A stretch of DNA of 64,000 bases from Xiphydria camelus (GCA_963678675.1 OY783199.1:11120356-11184355); one strand, 5' to 3'; positions 27,692-37,505 are shown, counted from the stretch's first letter. A program made the numbers and translations. The notes: generated by a model not told the origin, from the sequence alone.

Positions 27692-28598
27692 TAATATATA
27701 AAAATGAATGTTTGTCTGTATGTCTGTATGTCTGTATGTCTCTTATGCCTTCCTAAACCGTTCATCCGATTGCGATGAAACTGTGGGGAATGGTTGGACG
27801 ACTGCCCTCGATGGTTTCTGAGTTAGTAAATCTTATACAGGGTGTTCAAAAAGTCCCGGTACGGCTGATTAACACAACGGGAAATCATTATAGAGAAAAA
27901 TGTTTAATACAAAACTTTTAGGATTTTTCCCTGGCTACCCAATGGTCATATTGGATTTGACCTTGATCATGACCTTCAAGGTCTGTCTGTCTGTATATCT
28001 CTTATGCCTTCCTAAACCGTTCATCCGATTGCGATGAAACTTTTTGGAATGGTTGGACGCATGCTCGCGAAGGGTTCTGAGTTAGTAGATCTTATACATG
28101 GTGTTCAAAAAGTCCCGGTACGGTTGATTATCTCAGCGTGAAATCATTTTAGAGAAAAATGTTTAATACAAAACTTTTAGAATTTTTCCATGGCTACCCA
28201 ATGGTCATATTGGATTTGACCTTGACCATGACCGTCATGTCTGTCTGTCTGTCTGTATGTCTCTTATGCCTTCCTAAACCGTTCATCCGATTGAGATGAA
28301 ACTTAGGGGAATGGTTGGACGCATGCCCGCGAAGTTTCTGAGTTAGTAAATCTTATACAGGGTGTTCTACTGATTACCCGGTACGGCTGATTACTCCAAA
28401 TAAAAAAATAAAAAACATTGTCTATTCGCTGGCCTTAAGATAAATTAATAAAAGAAATCTACGTTCCAATTTAAATGAAATACACGTGTTTTTTAGCGTA
28501 GCATGGCTCCCTACCTGTAGATATCTGCTAAAAATTCGTCAAATGACGGCCAAAATCAATCCACAATCTACCCGTGCGAAGCCGGGACGGGCTGCTAG
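27692..28598 (+). mobile_element. Helitron unit 12 (907 bp, degenerate, array edge)
   Basis: The start reads TAATATATAAAAATG instead of TCTATATATATA. The unit has only three diverged minisatellite copies. A short stub of helicase-type tail follows (about 28390-28500), with the helicase domain itself missing. It ends CTAG at 28598 and is followed by T, the usual host base after a Helitron. Confidence 0.85.
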
Positions 28599-28957
28599 TT
28601 TAATATATAAATTTATTATTTAATGAAATTGATTATATTTTCGAGAAAATCTTTTTTCCATGTGAGCAATTATTTCTTTCAAGCTGACTTCTCGCTGAAG
28701 TGGAACTATGCATATTCGGAAAAAATAATTGTTCACGTCGAAGAAAAGTTTTCTCGCATTGTAACACAGACTCTATTACACATTCTCACGAAAAGCAGAC
28801 TAGGTATTTCAGTTCTAATTAAAAAAAAAAATTTCATGGAAAAATTTGAGATTTTCCTTTTTTAAATCCACAAAACTAATCTTTCATCATGCAACTACAT
28901 TTCCGAGATGGTAGATAATATTATGGCAAAAATTAACAAAAAAATTAAAATTGAATT
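28599..28957. other. AT-rich flank of the Helitron array
   Basis: Very AT-rich sequence with long A and T runs begins right after the last CTAG. An 80-residue plus frame (28623-28865) has biased Phe/Lys/Ile composition and is probably chance. I see no gene. Confidence 0.5.
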
Positions 28958-29236
28958 TCACGGAGGTGAGACACTGACCAAGTTATGCAAATCTCGTTCT
29001 ATTTCGGCCATGGATGGTCCTGTCGTGCGGAGTATCAGCTCCAGCGGTTTCTCGAGAGACGGCAATGGTATGCGCCCGCTAGCAAGATCCTCCAGAATCT
29101 TCTCAAAAGTCGGTAACTTAGTTGAACTCATCACTTGATGAGTTAAAGAAGAAAAAAATTCTAACAAAAAAGAGTATAAAAATTCAGCAATCTGATCTAA
29201 CGTGTGAGTTATCATGTTCTTTAAAAAATTATGCAT
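28958..29236 (-). CDS. Hypothetical 92-residue open frame
   Basis: This minus-strand frame just outside the Helitron array is not recognised. It has a hydrophobic first half and a second half with ILEDLASGRIPLPSLEKPLE followed by a negatively charged helix-like end. No signal for splicing or a family motif is clear, and a plus-strand frame overlaps it almost fully, so it may be chance or a remnant of an unknown element. Confidence 0.2.
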   Translation of the reverse strand: MHNFLKNMITHTLDQIAEFLYSFLLEFFSSLTHQVMSSTKLPTFEKILEDLASGRIPLPSLEKPLELILRTTGPSMAEIERDLHNLVSVSPP

Positions 29237-30190
29237 AATTAATTAACACAAACACACACTACACACAAACGGAAAATAATATAAATGAATAAACAGTCCG
29301 ATTTATTAATAAGATTTCTGAACAATTTTTGTCCATTTTATTTTGATACTTGTGAGGAATGTTTCTTGGCGGAGTCGATGGGAATGCCGTCACCGTATTC
29401 CTGACACCCCTCGCTCGAAGGATTTTTATATGATGGCGGTAGCGTTGGGTCGAGAGAGAGACCAGGCACTCCGGGCCCTGGATGACGCTGTGCGAGGAAA
29501 CATTCGAGTTTTTTAGCCGTTATAAAGAGAGCATCTTCCTTATATATATATATATATATATAGCGAGATATAGCGTGAAGAAGCGGGAGCGCGCATTTTT
29601 GAATAGGTAATACTGTATATACTGCTTAGCTATAACTATAATGCACTTTTCTTAGTAGTTATACTAAAAATTGAATTCCTATTATTGTTTCAGTTAAAAG
29701 TTTGTCAATTTATAAAAAAGAATATAATAAATAATTAATAACAAAAATGCATCCTTTTCCGCACCACATTTGAAGTAGAATGCAAACTTATGCATGGTAA
29801 ACTTTGCTACAGAGACTAAAAATAATATAGAGGAAAAAAAACCAAGTTCCACTGAAACTGAGAATATATTCACAGTTAACCATTGTATGGAATTATGTAC
29901 TATTTCTCTCATTAACGCAACATACCTTGACAACACACTTGCTTTCATTAATTTGGCGGTAATGATTTCATTACTTTTTTATCATAATTTTTTCATTATC
30001 TTTGGTGATTCGTGAGTTGTTACATGATTACTTTGGAAAGGGAGCTATTTTATTAATTCGTGCTATCATACATCGTCGATGTTTTGAGGGGGGGGGGGGG
30101 GGGGGGTCGTAAATCTCTGCAAATGAAGTGGTGGGAGGTCGAGCTGAACGCAATTCCGTAGCCGCGTGCTATCCTGTGCTACAACTGCTA
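29237..30190. other. No clear gene; GC-richer block and (TA)n
   Basis: The block 29355-29530 is less AT-rich and ends in TATAAAGAGAGC, which could be a core promoter or part of an LTR, but no partner repeat is visible in the window. A (TA)n microsatellite lies at 29540-29562. Overlapping frames at 29694-30015 on both strands are AT-driven and not convincing. Confidence 0.4.
30088..30106 (+). repeat. Poly-G run, 19 bases
   Basis: There are nineteen G in a row. A 10-base G run follows at 30706-30715 and a 13-base C run at 33478-33490. Such runs are error-prone in sequencing and can form G-quadruplex structures. Confidence 0.9.
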
Positions 30191-30581
30191 GGGTAGGTGT
30201 ACCAGTTATAGCCACGTTTAAGGATTTTTCAAATGTCATGCCTTGTATTTTGTAAAGAATTAACATATCGTTACATTCTATGGTGCTAAATGATAGATTG
30301 TGTAGTTTTCTTGCAGTAATTCGTGAAACCAATGTAACGATCTTTCCGTAAAATGAAAAAAAAAACCATAAAAAGGAAAAACTGCCGATTTTCTCTATTA
30401 TAGCCACTCATCACCATTAATAACCAGGTGTATGTATTTGTGTCACGTCAGCTTATACTGTTTGATCAGCGATTTTAAACCTTAAGGAGGCAATTTAAAG
30501 CACATATCTTAGTTATAAGACAAAAATCTGGGAAGTGGCTATAACTGGTACAGTGGCTATAACTGGTACCTACGCCTACCC
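30191..30581. mobile_element. MITE, TA duplication, 391 bp
   Basis: The left end GGGTAGGTGTACCAGTTATA and right end ...CTACGCCTACCC are inverted (with a 4-base indel), and TA flanks both sides (30189-30190 and 30582-30583). The right terminus has a second copy of GTGGCTATAACTGGTAC. TA duplication suggests mobilisation by a Tc1/mariner-type transposase. No coding sequence is recognised; the overlapping minus frame 30066-30407 reads through the poly-G run and is not credible. Confidence 0.7.
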
Positions 30582-30757
30582 TACATCGAAGGGACCGCTG
30601 AGTAAATTGGCGGGATATTTGAAAATATCGTGACTTTGGTCATTCTTATCTGAAAAAAGTACTTTTTTTTACAATGTCCTCTAAAGATGTGAATAAAATT
30701 TGGAAGGGGGGGGGGATAGATGTATTAATCCTTTTCAAAAGGCAAGACATAAAACAA

Positions 30758-31731
30758 CCCAGGTAACAAACTAACGTGAAATTAACGTCATTTTTAGGTC
30801 AGATCTGGTCATAGACGACGTCAGTAAAAGACGTATAAATGACGTTAAAAGTACGTTCGAAAGTCACATCCCACTGACGTCATTTAATGACGTCTTTCTA
30901 ACGTTCTTTATGACGTGAAATATGACGTTTAATTTTAGCGATTTTCCAGGTAGCACACTAACGTCGAAATGACGGTTTTTGAAGGTCAGTTCTGACTGCA
31001 GATAACGAAAAATATAACGTGATTGTGTAAAAAATGATGGTTCTGAAAGATTAGGGCTGAACGTATATCTCATCGTGAGCAGTCACCCATCCAACTACTG
31101 TCCGCACTTTTTGCTGCTTAACTTCGTCGATCGGTCGGTGTTTTCGAGTCCTCATCTGCTGCACGCTCCTGTGGTATTAAGTATTACTATTGGTGTTCAT
31201 ATGAAGTTTGATGAATAAATGTATGTTGCTTTTCCAGTCAATAAGAAAGAGCTTAAGTAAATAAGATTTTATAATTGTATTATTCTTTTCTCTAAATTTA
31301 TGATTGAATCTTTTGATAAATATTCTTGCATAGACGCAAATTGATATTAATAATTAAATAATTATATGAATGTTTATAGAAACGACCGCAATATAAAAAA
31401 TCTTACTTTTATTTATTACAAAAAAAACGTACTGGTAAAATGGTACAGAGATATAAGTATCGAGAATTAAAGTAGACCACACTATAAAAATATTTTTATA
31501 TTATACATTATAAAAAAATATAAAAATATTCAATGTATATTGTATAATAAGTAGTTATTTTAAAGTTTTATTACGACGTAAAAATAACGTCTTTTTAACG
31601 TCATATTTAAGGCGTCTTAAAGATGTTTCTTGAATGAGGACATTAAAACGTCATTTTTTGGTAGAATGACGTCGCCGACGAAATATGCCCTAAAAGTGAC
31701 GTCAAGCTTACGTCAGCTTGCTACCTGTGGG
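30758..31731 (-). mobile_element. ACGTC-rich TIR element with 5S-like core, copy 1
   Basis: The left end is CCCAGGTAACAAACTAACG and the right end ...CAGCTTGCTACCTGTGGG. The subterminal parts are packed with ACGTC/TGACGTCA motifs. A second internal end-like sequence at 30945 (TCCAGGTAGCACACTAACG) suggests a nested or compound structure of about 787 bp plus 187 bp. From about 31065 to 31330 it is the inverted counterpart of 37240-37505 in copy 2. No open frame. Flanking duplication is unclear here. Confidence 0.65.
31065..31170 (-). ncRNA. 5S rRNA-like sequence inside TIR element
   Basis: On the minus strand it contains CCGACCGATCGACGAAGTTA, then AAGCAGC, then TTGGATGGGTGACTGCTC. This is the layout of the 5S rRNA internal promoter (A box, intermediate element, C box). 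The 5' and 3' parts of 5S rRNA are replaced, so it is not a functional rRNA gene. 5S-derived SINEs (SINE3 type) are known; here the 5S part lies inside a terminal-inverted-repeat element. Confidence 0.65.
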
Positions 31732-31734
31732 AAC

Positions 31735-32119
31735 TAATCTTACACTCCGTGGTGTTTCCCACGACTTGCGTTTGAAATTCCCTACACTACCAGCAAGAGC
31801 AAAAATTTGTAGTTCATGTAGACAACAACTCACCAACTCAGCAAAAATACCATCCTTGAACTGTGCTGATATTGTTGGGTCCTCTGGTAGAGATAACGTA
31901 GATACTGAAGATCATGAATTGATTTCTGACAATGATGAAGATCAGCTATATGACAGCGAAAAATATTTAGATGGTTTAGAGACCAAGCAGATTCAATGTG
32001 ATAACGCATATCATAAAGCTGGTGCTGAAGTATTGATCAAATCATCGAAAATTCAATGCATCTAAAGATCTTCAAGAACAATTTCAACTCTCGCTTGCGC
32101 CAAAATCTTGGGGATGAAA

Positions 32120-32157
<38 letters not shown>

Positions 32158-32990
32158 TGAGGGTGTTCAATATATCAGAACGAAAAGCAAGAAATGTCAA
32201 AACATTAGTTTCAGAGCATGGAATTTTAAGCTTCCGAATCCAAAAAGAAGAAGAGCATTGACTCTTGAAACTGAAACTCTAGTGAAAAACTTTTATGAAC
32301 GCGATGACATAAGTCGAATGATGCCAGGAATGAAAGACTTTATGTCGATCAAGAATGACGAAGGAACTCGTTCACATGTTCAGAAAAGGTTACTACTGTG
32401 TAATCTCAACGAGTTATATGCTGAAGTTACATCAGAACATATAGGCCTGAAGATCAGTATTTCAAAATTCACAAAACTTAGACCTCGTCATTGTGTTCTA
32501 GCAGGAAGCAGTGGCACAGAGAATAGTCACATGGTTGCTCACAAATGATCACGACTGTCTGGATGCTATTGTATGTCCTAACTCTGCAAGTTCCTGTCAT
32601 TTAGGAGAGTGTGAAAACTGTCCAAGTACTAAAAACTTGAAAGATAACATCACAAAAGCTTTTGATGAACATTGTGTTAATGAAGTGAGATTTGAAATTT
32701 GGTTACAGACCGACAGATGTACTCTAAAGACTCTGGTCTGGGCTCTGGTAATGGATACTGATGAATTCCTAGATGACTTCTGTGAAAGGTTGTTGAAATT
32801 AAAAACTCATCACTTTATTTCAAAGGAGGAATCATCTTTTTTCAAGAACCTGAAGGAAAATTTATTGCCTGGGGAGTTTTTGATTTGCTTCGATTTCGCT
32901 GAAAATTACGCCTTCATAGTTCAGAATGCAGCGCAGTTATTCCATTGGAATAACGATCAAGCTACAATATTCATTGGGGTGATTTATTGA
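31735..32990 (+). pseudogene. DDE transposase-like gene, N-terminal and middle part
   Basis: Reading in two frames, this gives an N-terminal cysteine motif (ICSSC), a charged acidic region, then LRPRHCVLAGSSGT, and a first catalytic-type aspartate in FDFAENYAF followed by FHWNNDQAT. The pattern matches a family of uncharacterised transposase-like proteins common in cnidarian and arthropod genomes with an RNase H-like fold; I cannot place the superfamily. It is broken by a stop near 32063, a (TG)16 expansion at 32125-32156, a frameshift near 32510-32545, and an insertion after 32987. The continuation is at 35830. It is too decayed to be active. Confidence 0.6.
32125..32156 (+). repeat. (TG)16 microsatellite within transposase frame
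   Basis: Thirty-two bases of alternating TG read as a Cys-Val run in the surviving frame. The expansion occurred after the gene lost function. Confidence 0.9.
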
Positions 32991-33310
32991 AGTGAAACTT
33001 CTACAGGCGCCTTGGGCAGAAATATTCGTACGTGTCATAGTGTGCTGGGAATATTGACTTGTTTTTGACAGAACCAGGATTGAGGTTATGACGGCGGTGA
33101 ATAGACGGAGTCATCGGTAAATTTCAAACCACAAAATACAAATGATCTTCACGACATATTCTTCCATCCTTAAATGTATATGTTTTACTATTTTAATACA
33201 TACAGGGTTCGACAAAATGATCTTCCACATTTTAAATTTTAATAAAAACGCCATTGTAAATGCTATTTAGAATTTTTTTAAAGTGAAACTTCTGTAGGCG
33301 CCTTGGGCGT
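32990..33310 (+). repeat. Direct repeat of AGTGAAACTTCT(A/G)(C/T)AGGCG
   Basis: The motif followed by CCTTGGGC occurs at about 32990 and 33281 in the same orientation, roughly 290 bp apart. It could be a doubled 5' terminus of the Helentron fragment that follows. The foldback at 35402-35826 also carries GAAGTGAAACTTC. Confidence 0.45.
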
Positions 33311-33625
33311 GAATCGGTTTTGCCGGAGTCAGGTATGTGACAAAAATCCGACACCACGAGTCATCACTGTGCCTCATTGGTCGAGCGTTTGGAGAGGGAA
33401 GGGAGGAATGTAGGATCGGTAACATCGTGTTACCATTACCGGCGGACGTTAGCCTAGTAAGTTAGGTGACCTCACTGCCCCCCCCCCCCCAAATAAATTT
33501 GGCGCTTGCATATACAGCTGACTGGGGACCAGTATGGCGTCTTCATTCGTGTGCGTGCTGTAAGTGATATTCATTTGTTCTGTTTTGCGCTATTTTTGAG
33601 TGACATTTAATTGAATTAATTTATA

Positions 33626-34230
33626 ATGGCGAAATTAAGTGCGCAGAAATGTAAGGAATATCGTGAGAGACAACGTAAAAAGGATGCAAGTAGTGTAAAG
33701 AAAGTGAAAAAGTCTGGGGCCCAACGCACGAGGGAGAGTAGGTTACGAAAACAACTGAGAAACACAGTGAATCAAATTTCCGACGATCAGTTATTAACCA
33801 ACGAACCTGAAAATCATAATGGGCAAAATTAAAATAACATTTTAGCTCCTAACAATTCATCTTCGGTTCAACCCGCTTTTGTTGACAATGATATCTGTGA
33901 CGAGCCAGGACCATCCAATTTACGACGCGACGCAATGAACCAGGACCACGTGAACATAAGTTATGTCAGGACTTGCTATATAGTCATTATAACCGAAATA
34001 AAATCGCTCATAGGGAATTCAATAAAAAGTTTATAAATAATTCTTTCGGTCACATACGTGCTCTATTTGTGATAGGTTATGGCTTCAAGACGATTAAAAA
34101 GTTTCCGTTCGTGAACAAGAGGATATTTTGAACCTAATTCTCCCTCGGATTGATGGGGAAATCATTCAAATCTGCTACACCTGTCATCAAGCATTTAAAA
34201 AGAATACTATCCCTGCAATGGCCACTTACA
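33626..34230 (+). pseudogene. Helentron/Helitron-like protein, N-terminal fragment
   Basis: The 68-residue frame from 33626 has the basic KCKEYRERQRKK start, also seen at the N-terminus of the Helentron at 60507 (KCKRYRERKRLRE). After a stop, the sequence about 34010-34225 reads FNKKFINNSFGH, then ICYTCHQAFKKN and AMATYNV in shifted frames. This is the Cys-motif segment that precedes the DUF6570-like region in such proteins. The gene is cut off at about 34230 by GC-rich sequence. It is a 5' fragment with no Rep or helicase domain. Confidence 0.55.
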
Positions 34231-35133
34231 ACGTGTTCGCGCCACGCGAGCCGCTCCACAGCTCCGGAGCCCTATGCATCGAACTCTGCATCTTTCGATA
34301 AAACTTTCTTACTAACGCCCCCACAGGACGAGGTAGCCTAGCCGTATTTCTTCGGTTACAGAACCTCGCGGGAGAGTCTGGGCACCCTCCTCTGGCTGTC
34401 CGCCGACCGTAAATCCAGCCCTTGGCGCCGCACTTGCCACGGTTCGACAGAAAGGCTAGTGTCTCGAACCAAAGCGGACAGGGCCTTGCGGTCGCGCGTG
34501 ATACTGACCAGGAAGAGGCGCGGTCAGTCCTGCAGGACCTGCAGTGCACGTGCTATGGTCTACGTGCAGCGCGACGCTAGCCAACTCACTCCCCCGCAGC
34601 TCCTTTGTCCCAGGGAACCCTCGGTCGTAGGAGCTCCGATGCGAGGGAGTGATCGGTCCGGCAGGGTGGAGGCGCCATGGATCCGCGGGTGCTCATGGTG
34701 CAACACACATGCACTGCAGCCTCCCCGACTCTCTCGCGATCCTCTTTCCCCACGGAAACCAACGCCTTGACCCGTGGGAATTTTAGTTTTAGTCTTCGCT
34801 TCTAACAACGACGGATGAGCGCGTCCGAAGTCAGTTGCTCTCGACCAGCAATTGTAACTGCGTCTTAGCTCTCTTAACCCGACGTGCGACGTTACTAGAC
34901 GCGTACCTTCGCGATCCTGGCTCGAGACACTCGCTCATCCACCACGCGTACTTGCGCGTTTTATTGTATCGCCTTCCTTTCATGAAATATACCAATTAAA
35001 CGGAAACTGCAATCCGCCTAGTCTTCCGGCACCATCTCCCGGTTCCTCCATCCAGCAATCAGCTCTCCGCGCGCGTCGGAACACAACGATTTCAAATATC
35101 CACCGATACCCGACCATTTACCTCCACTAGATT
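34230..35133 (+). mobile_element. Possible LTR (solo or truncated copia-like)
   Basis: A GC-rich block starts TGTTCGCGCC at 34229-34238, abruptly ending the Helentron fragment. It runs to a position just before TGGTATCAGAGC, a classic tRNA-Met primer-binding site of Ty1/copia-type elements. Late in the block are a polyadenylation-like region (AATATACCAATTAAAC) and a pyrimidine-rich stretch. I cannot see a second LTR and the 3' boundary does not end in CA, so this is tentative. Frames of 82-107 residues on both strands here look like GC-composition artefacts. Confidence 0.4.
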
Positions 35134-35145
35134 TGGTATCAGAGC
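35134..35145 (+). promoter_or_regulatory. tRNA-Met type primer-binding site
   Basis: TGGTATCAGAGC is complementary to the 3' end of initiator-type tRNA-Met and primes reverse transcription in many copia-like elements. A decayed frame follows at 35173 with an in-frame stop after 17 codons and no recognisable gag motif. Confidence 0.45.
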
Positions 35146-35401
35146 GACTTATATCTCCACGAATCCCCTTTATGCAGATTCGTCGATTGAGACATGTACA
35201 TGGTCAATATGAAATTTACGGATAGGACATAACGTACCAGTATCTGTGGCCACAATGGTTCATTAACTACCGCGAGGCGTTTGTGCATCAAAAACTATAT
35301 AAGATGCCGGTAATTGATACTGGAGGATTACTGTATGAAATCACACTGTAAAGAGTACACACAACAAAAATAAAACTTCGTTGGTAACCTCAAAAAAAAA
35401 C

Positions 35402-35826
35402 AAAAACGTGTACAGGGTACACGCAACAGAAGTGAAACTTCATGCGTAAACCCACGAAATACTAAGACTGAAAAGCAAAATTAGAAAAAAATAACATTGG
35501 AAAACAAAATTAGTAAAAAAAGGTAAGTTGAAAAAACAGAATAAAATGTAAACATGCAGTCAAGAAGGTGACGAGAAGTTTTGCGTATAATCATCAATAA
35601 ATAAACAGACGATTGGTATAATCATCAATAAATAAACAGACGCAAAACTTCTCGTCACCTTCTTGACTGCATGATTACATTTTATTCTGTTTTTTTCACC
35701 TTTCCTTTTTTTACTAATTTCGTTTTCCAATGTTATTTTTTTTCTAATTTTGCTTTTCAATCTTAGTATTTCGTGGGTTTACGCATGAAGTTTCACTTCT
35801 GTTGCGTGTATCTTGTACACGTTTTT
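35402..35826. repeat. Foldback element, ~185 bp arms
   Basis: The left arm 35402-35586 and right arm 35640-35826 are near-perfect inverted copies. They begin AAAAACGTGTACAGGGTACA and close on ACGAGAAGTTTTGCG / CGCAAAACTTCTCGT. The 53 bp loop holds two copies of ATAATCATCAATAAATAAAC. The region just upstream (35348-35395) is a further diverged copy of the arm start. Confidence 0.85.
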
Positions 35827-35829
35827 GTT

Positions 35830-36531
35830 TTATAAAAAAGATGGAGAACTCAAACATATCAGTGTATCGCAATCATATCTGATAACTTAGCTCATGACAC
35901 GGTGGCTGTTCACGAGTATCAGAAGATAACAGTAGATTACTTGAAAACTCATTTTACACCAAATAAAATCTACTATTTCACTGACGGTGCAGGGCAACAT
36001 TTTAAAAATAAGAGTAGCTTTGCTAACCTCCAAGCTCATGCAGAAGATTTTGGTATCCAAGCGGAATGGCACTTCCATGGTACATCTCATGGTAAGGGTG
36101 CATGTGATGGTATAGGAGCGAATATAAAGAGACAAGCAGCACGTTCAAGCTTACAGTGTTCTCCGAAACATTGTGATGTACAGAGTTCTCCGAAACCCAC
36201 TCCCTATGCTTTGTTTCAGTGGGCAAAGAGTAACGGTAAGGAAACCGAAATATTTTTCAGCAGCAAAGAAACTCATGCCTTAGCCACCGAATTACTGAAA
36301 GCCAGATTTAACAAAGCTGTTACGATACCAGGTACATTACAGTACCACGCTTTCATTCCCACTCAAGATGGAAAACTTCAACTCAAGAAGTTTTCGTCCT
36401 CTGAGAAATATGACATTTTCTCAAATGGTAAAAAACAGAAACCGCAAAAGAGAGGCCTGCAAAGAAAGCCACTGTTCAAACTATCGCAAAAAAATCGAGC
36501 AGAAAGGCACATAATGTATAATAATACTTAA
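35830..36531 (+). pseudogene. DDE transposase-like gene, C-terminal part
   Basis: This continues the gene at 31735-32990 after the insertion. It begins YKKDGELKHISV, then after a one-base frameshift near 35861 reads ISDNLAHDTVAV. It then keeps the family landmarks YYFTDGAGQHFKN (second acidic residue) and EWHFHGTSHGKGACDG (possible third), ending in a Lys-rich tail. The last 209 codons are open, so this half is better kept than the first. The superfamily is uncertain. Confidence 0.6.
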
Positions 36532-37187
36532 CTTACATATAATATTACTTAACTTAAACCATTTCTTCAAAAATAAAAAAAAAAACAAAAATTTAAAACA
36601 TTAAAATTTTTTTTTAATTTTAAAAAAATTAAATTAAAAATTGACACTAAAACGTTGCGCAAATATCCTCGGCGTGTGTGTGTGTGTGTTGAAATAACAC
36701 GCATAGTGTCGTTTTTGTTACAGGTAAATATCCCAGGTAGCACACTGACGTTAGAATAACGTCTCAGACGTCATTTTTTGGTCAGTATAGGGTTTCAGAC
36801 GTCAATATTGTCGTAATATTAACGTCACAGGGACGTCATATTTACGACGTACCTTGGACGTCAAAGTTGAGCGTCTTTTTGACGGAACTTTTCCGTCATT
36901 TTTAATGACGAACGAGACTTAGAAAAATTTCGGTCTCCTGCATATAGGTATAGCGACTTGAAAATTTATTTGTGAATAAATGGACAAAAATTGTAATTTG
37001 TTCAATTATTAAATCAATAAATTATTTCATTTCGAGTCTCCAGAGTATGTTGAGCAAGTTATAAACTATACTGTTTATTAAAAAGCACAGATTATTAAAG
37101 TAAATGAAAGACAATCAATTAATGTAGGATGAATAAATATTCATATAATTATTTATTTATTTATTTATATTTATTTATTATTTATAT

Positions 37188-37235
37188 CTTGCATAAACGC
37201 AAATTGATATTAATATAAATTTGCGTCTATGCAAG
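37188..37235. repeat. Hairpin, 18 bp arms
   Basis: CTTGCATAAACGCAAATT pairs with AATTTGCGTCTATGCAAG with one mismatch, separated by 12 bases. One arm also occurs in copy 1 near 31325. Confidence 0.75.
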
Positions 37236-37399
37236 AATATTTATCAAAAGACAATCATAAATTTAAAAAAATGTTGAGAAAAGAATAATACAATTATAAA
37301 ATGTTATTTATTCAAGCTCTTTCTTATTTACAGGAAAAGCAATATACATTTATTCATCAAACTTCATATGAACACCAATAGTAATAATATTCTTAACCA

Positions 37400-37505
37400 C
37401 AAGCGCGTGCAGCAGATGAGGACTCGAGGACACCGACCGATCAACGAAGTTAAGCAGCGAAAAGTGCGACACTCTAGTTGGATGGGTGACCGCTCACGAT
37501 GAAAA
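37400..37505 (+). ncRNA. 5S rRNA-like sequence inside TIR element
   Basis: GACCGATCAACGAAGTTAAG leads into AAGCAGCG (A box) and is followed by TTGGATGGGTGACCGCTC (C box region), both near-perfect to arthropod 5S rRNA. The 5' and 3' stems of 5S rRNA are not present. It is the better-preserved of the two copies and might still bind TFIIIA/pol III. Confidence 0.7.

Larger units (their letters stand above)
703..28110 (+). repeat. Minisatellite inside Helitron units, ~129 bp monomer
   Basis: Each monomer begins GCCTTCCTAAACCGTTCATC, continues through ATTGCGATGAAA, GGTTGGACGCATGC and GAGTTAGTAAATCTTATA, and ends near a perfect palindrome GTACCGGTAC. Starts at 1082, 1211, 1340 and 1469 give a period of 129. 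A second, longer monomer of about 244 bp carries an extra block (CGGCCGATTATCTC ... AAGGTAATATCAAAT). Every unit has a different number and order of monomers. The many 61-71 residue open frames in the array come from this repeat and are not genes. Confidence 0.9.
1..28598 (+). mobile_element. Head-to-tail Helitron array, 13 units
   Basis: Thirteen copies of the same 3' terminus (GC-rich hairpin with arms CCCGT/ACGGG, then CTGCTAG) occur at 650, 4292, 6882, 8457, 11294, 14387, 20185, 21372, 23839, 24527, 26638, 27691 and 28598. All but the last are followed at once by the 5' start TCTATATATATAAAAATG (degenerate at 27692). TC starts, CTRR ends and a subterminal hairpin are the known marks of Helitron rolling-circle transposons. 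No host base separates neighbours, so this looks like an integrated concatemer rather than independent insertions. The first unit is cut by the window edge. Only helicase C-terminal fragments remain, so no unit here is autonomous. Confidence 0.9.
32988..35833. mobile_element. Composite insertion splitting the transposase gene
   Basis: Coding sequence stops at 32987 (TTTAT) and resumes at about 35830 (TTAT AAAAAAG), giving a possible 4-base TTAT duplication. The insert begins TGAAGTGAAACTTCTACAGG. It contains a second copy of AGTGAAACTTCTGTAGGCG at 33281, a Helentron N-terminal fragment, a GC-rich LTR-like block and a large foldback. At least three events are nested. Confidence 0.55.

Noticed and set aside
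703..28110. CRISPR-like array
   Set aside because: Monomers are contiguous and related along their full length, with no unique spacers and no cas genes, in eukaryotic DNA.
30066..30407. 113-residue minus frame with a proline run
   Set aside because: The frame includes the poly-G run and most of a MITE; the composition explains it.
34150..34808. Overlapping 63-107 residue frames on both strands
   Set aside because: GC-rich DNA with few stops; no motif, and the block is better explained as LTR-like.
31065..37505. True 5S rRNA genes
   Set aside because: Only the internal promoter region matches; the terminal stem sequences of 5S rRNA are absent, and both copies lie inside mobile elements.
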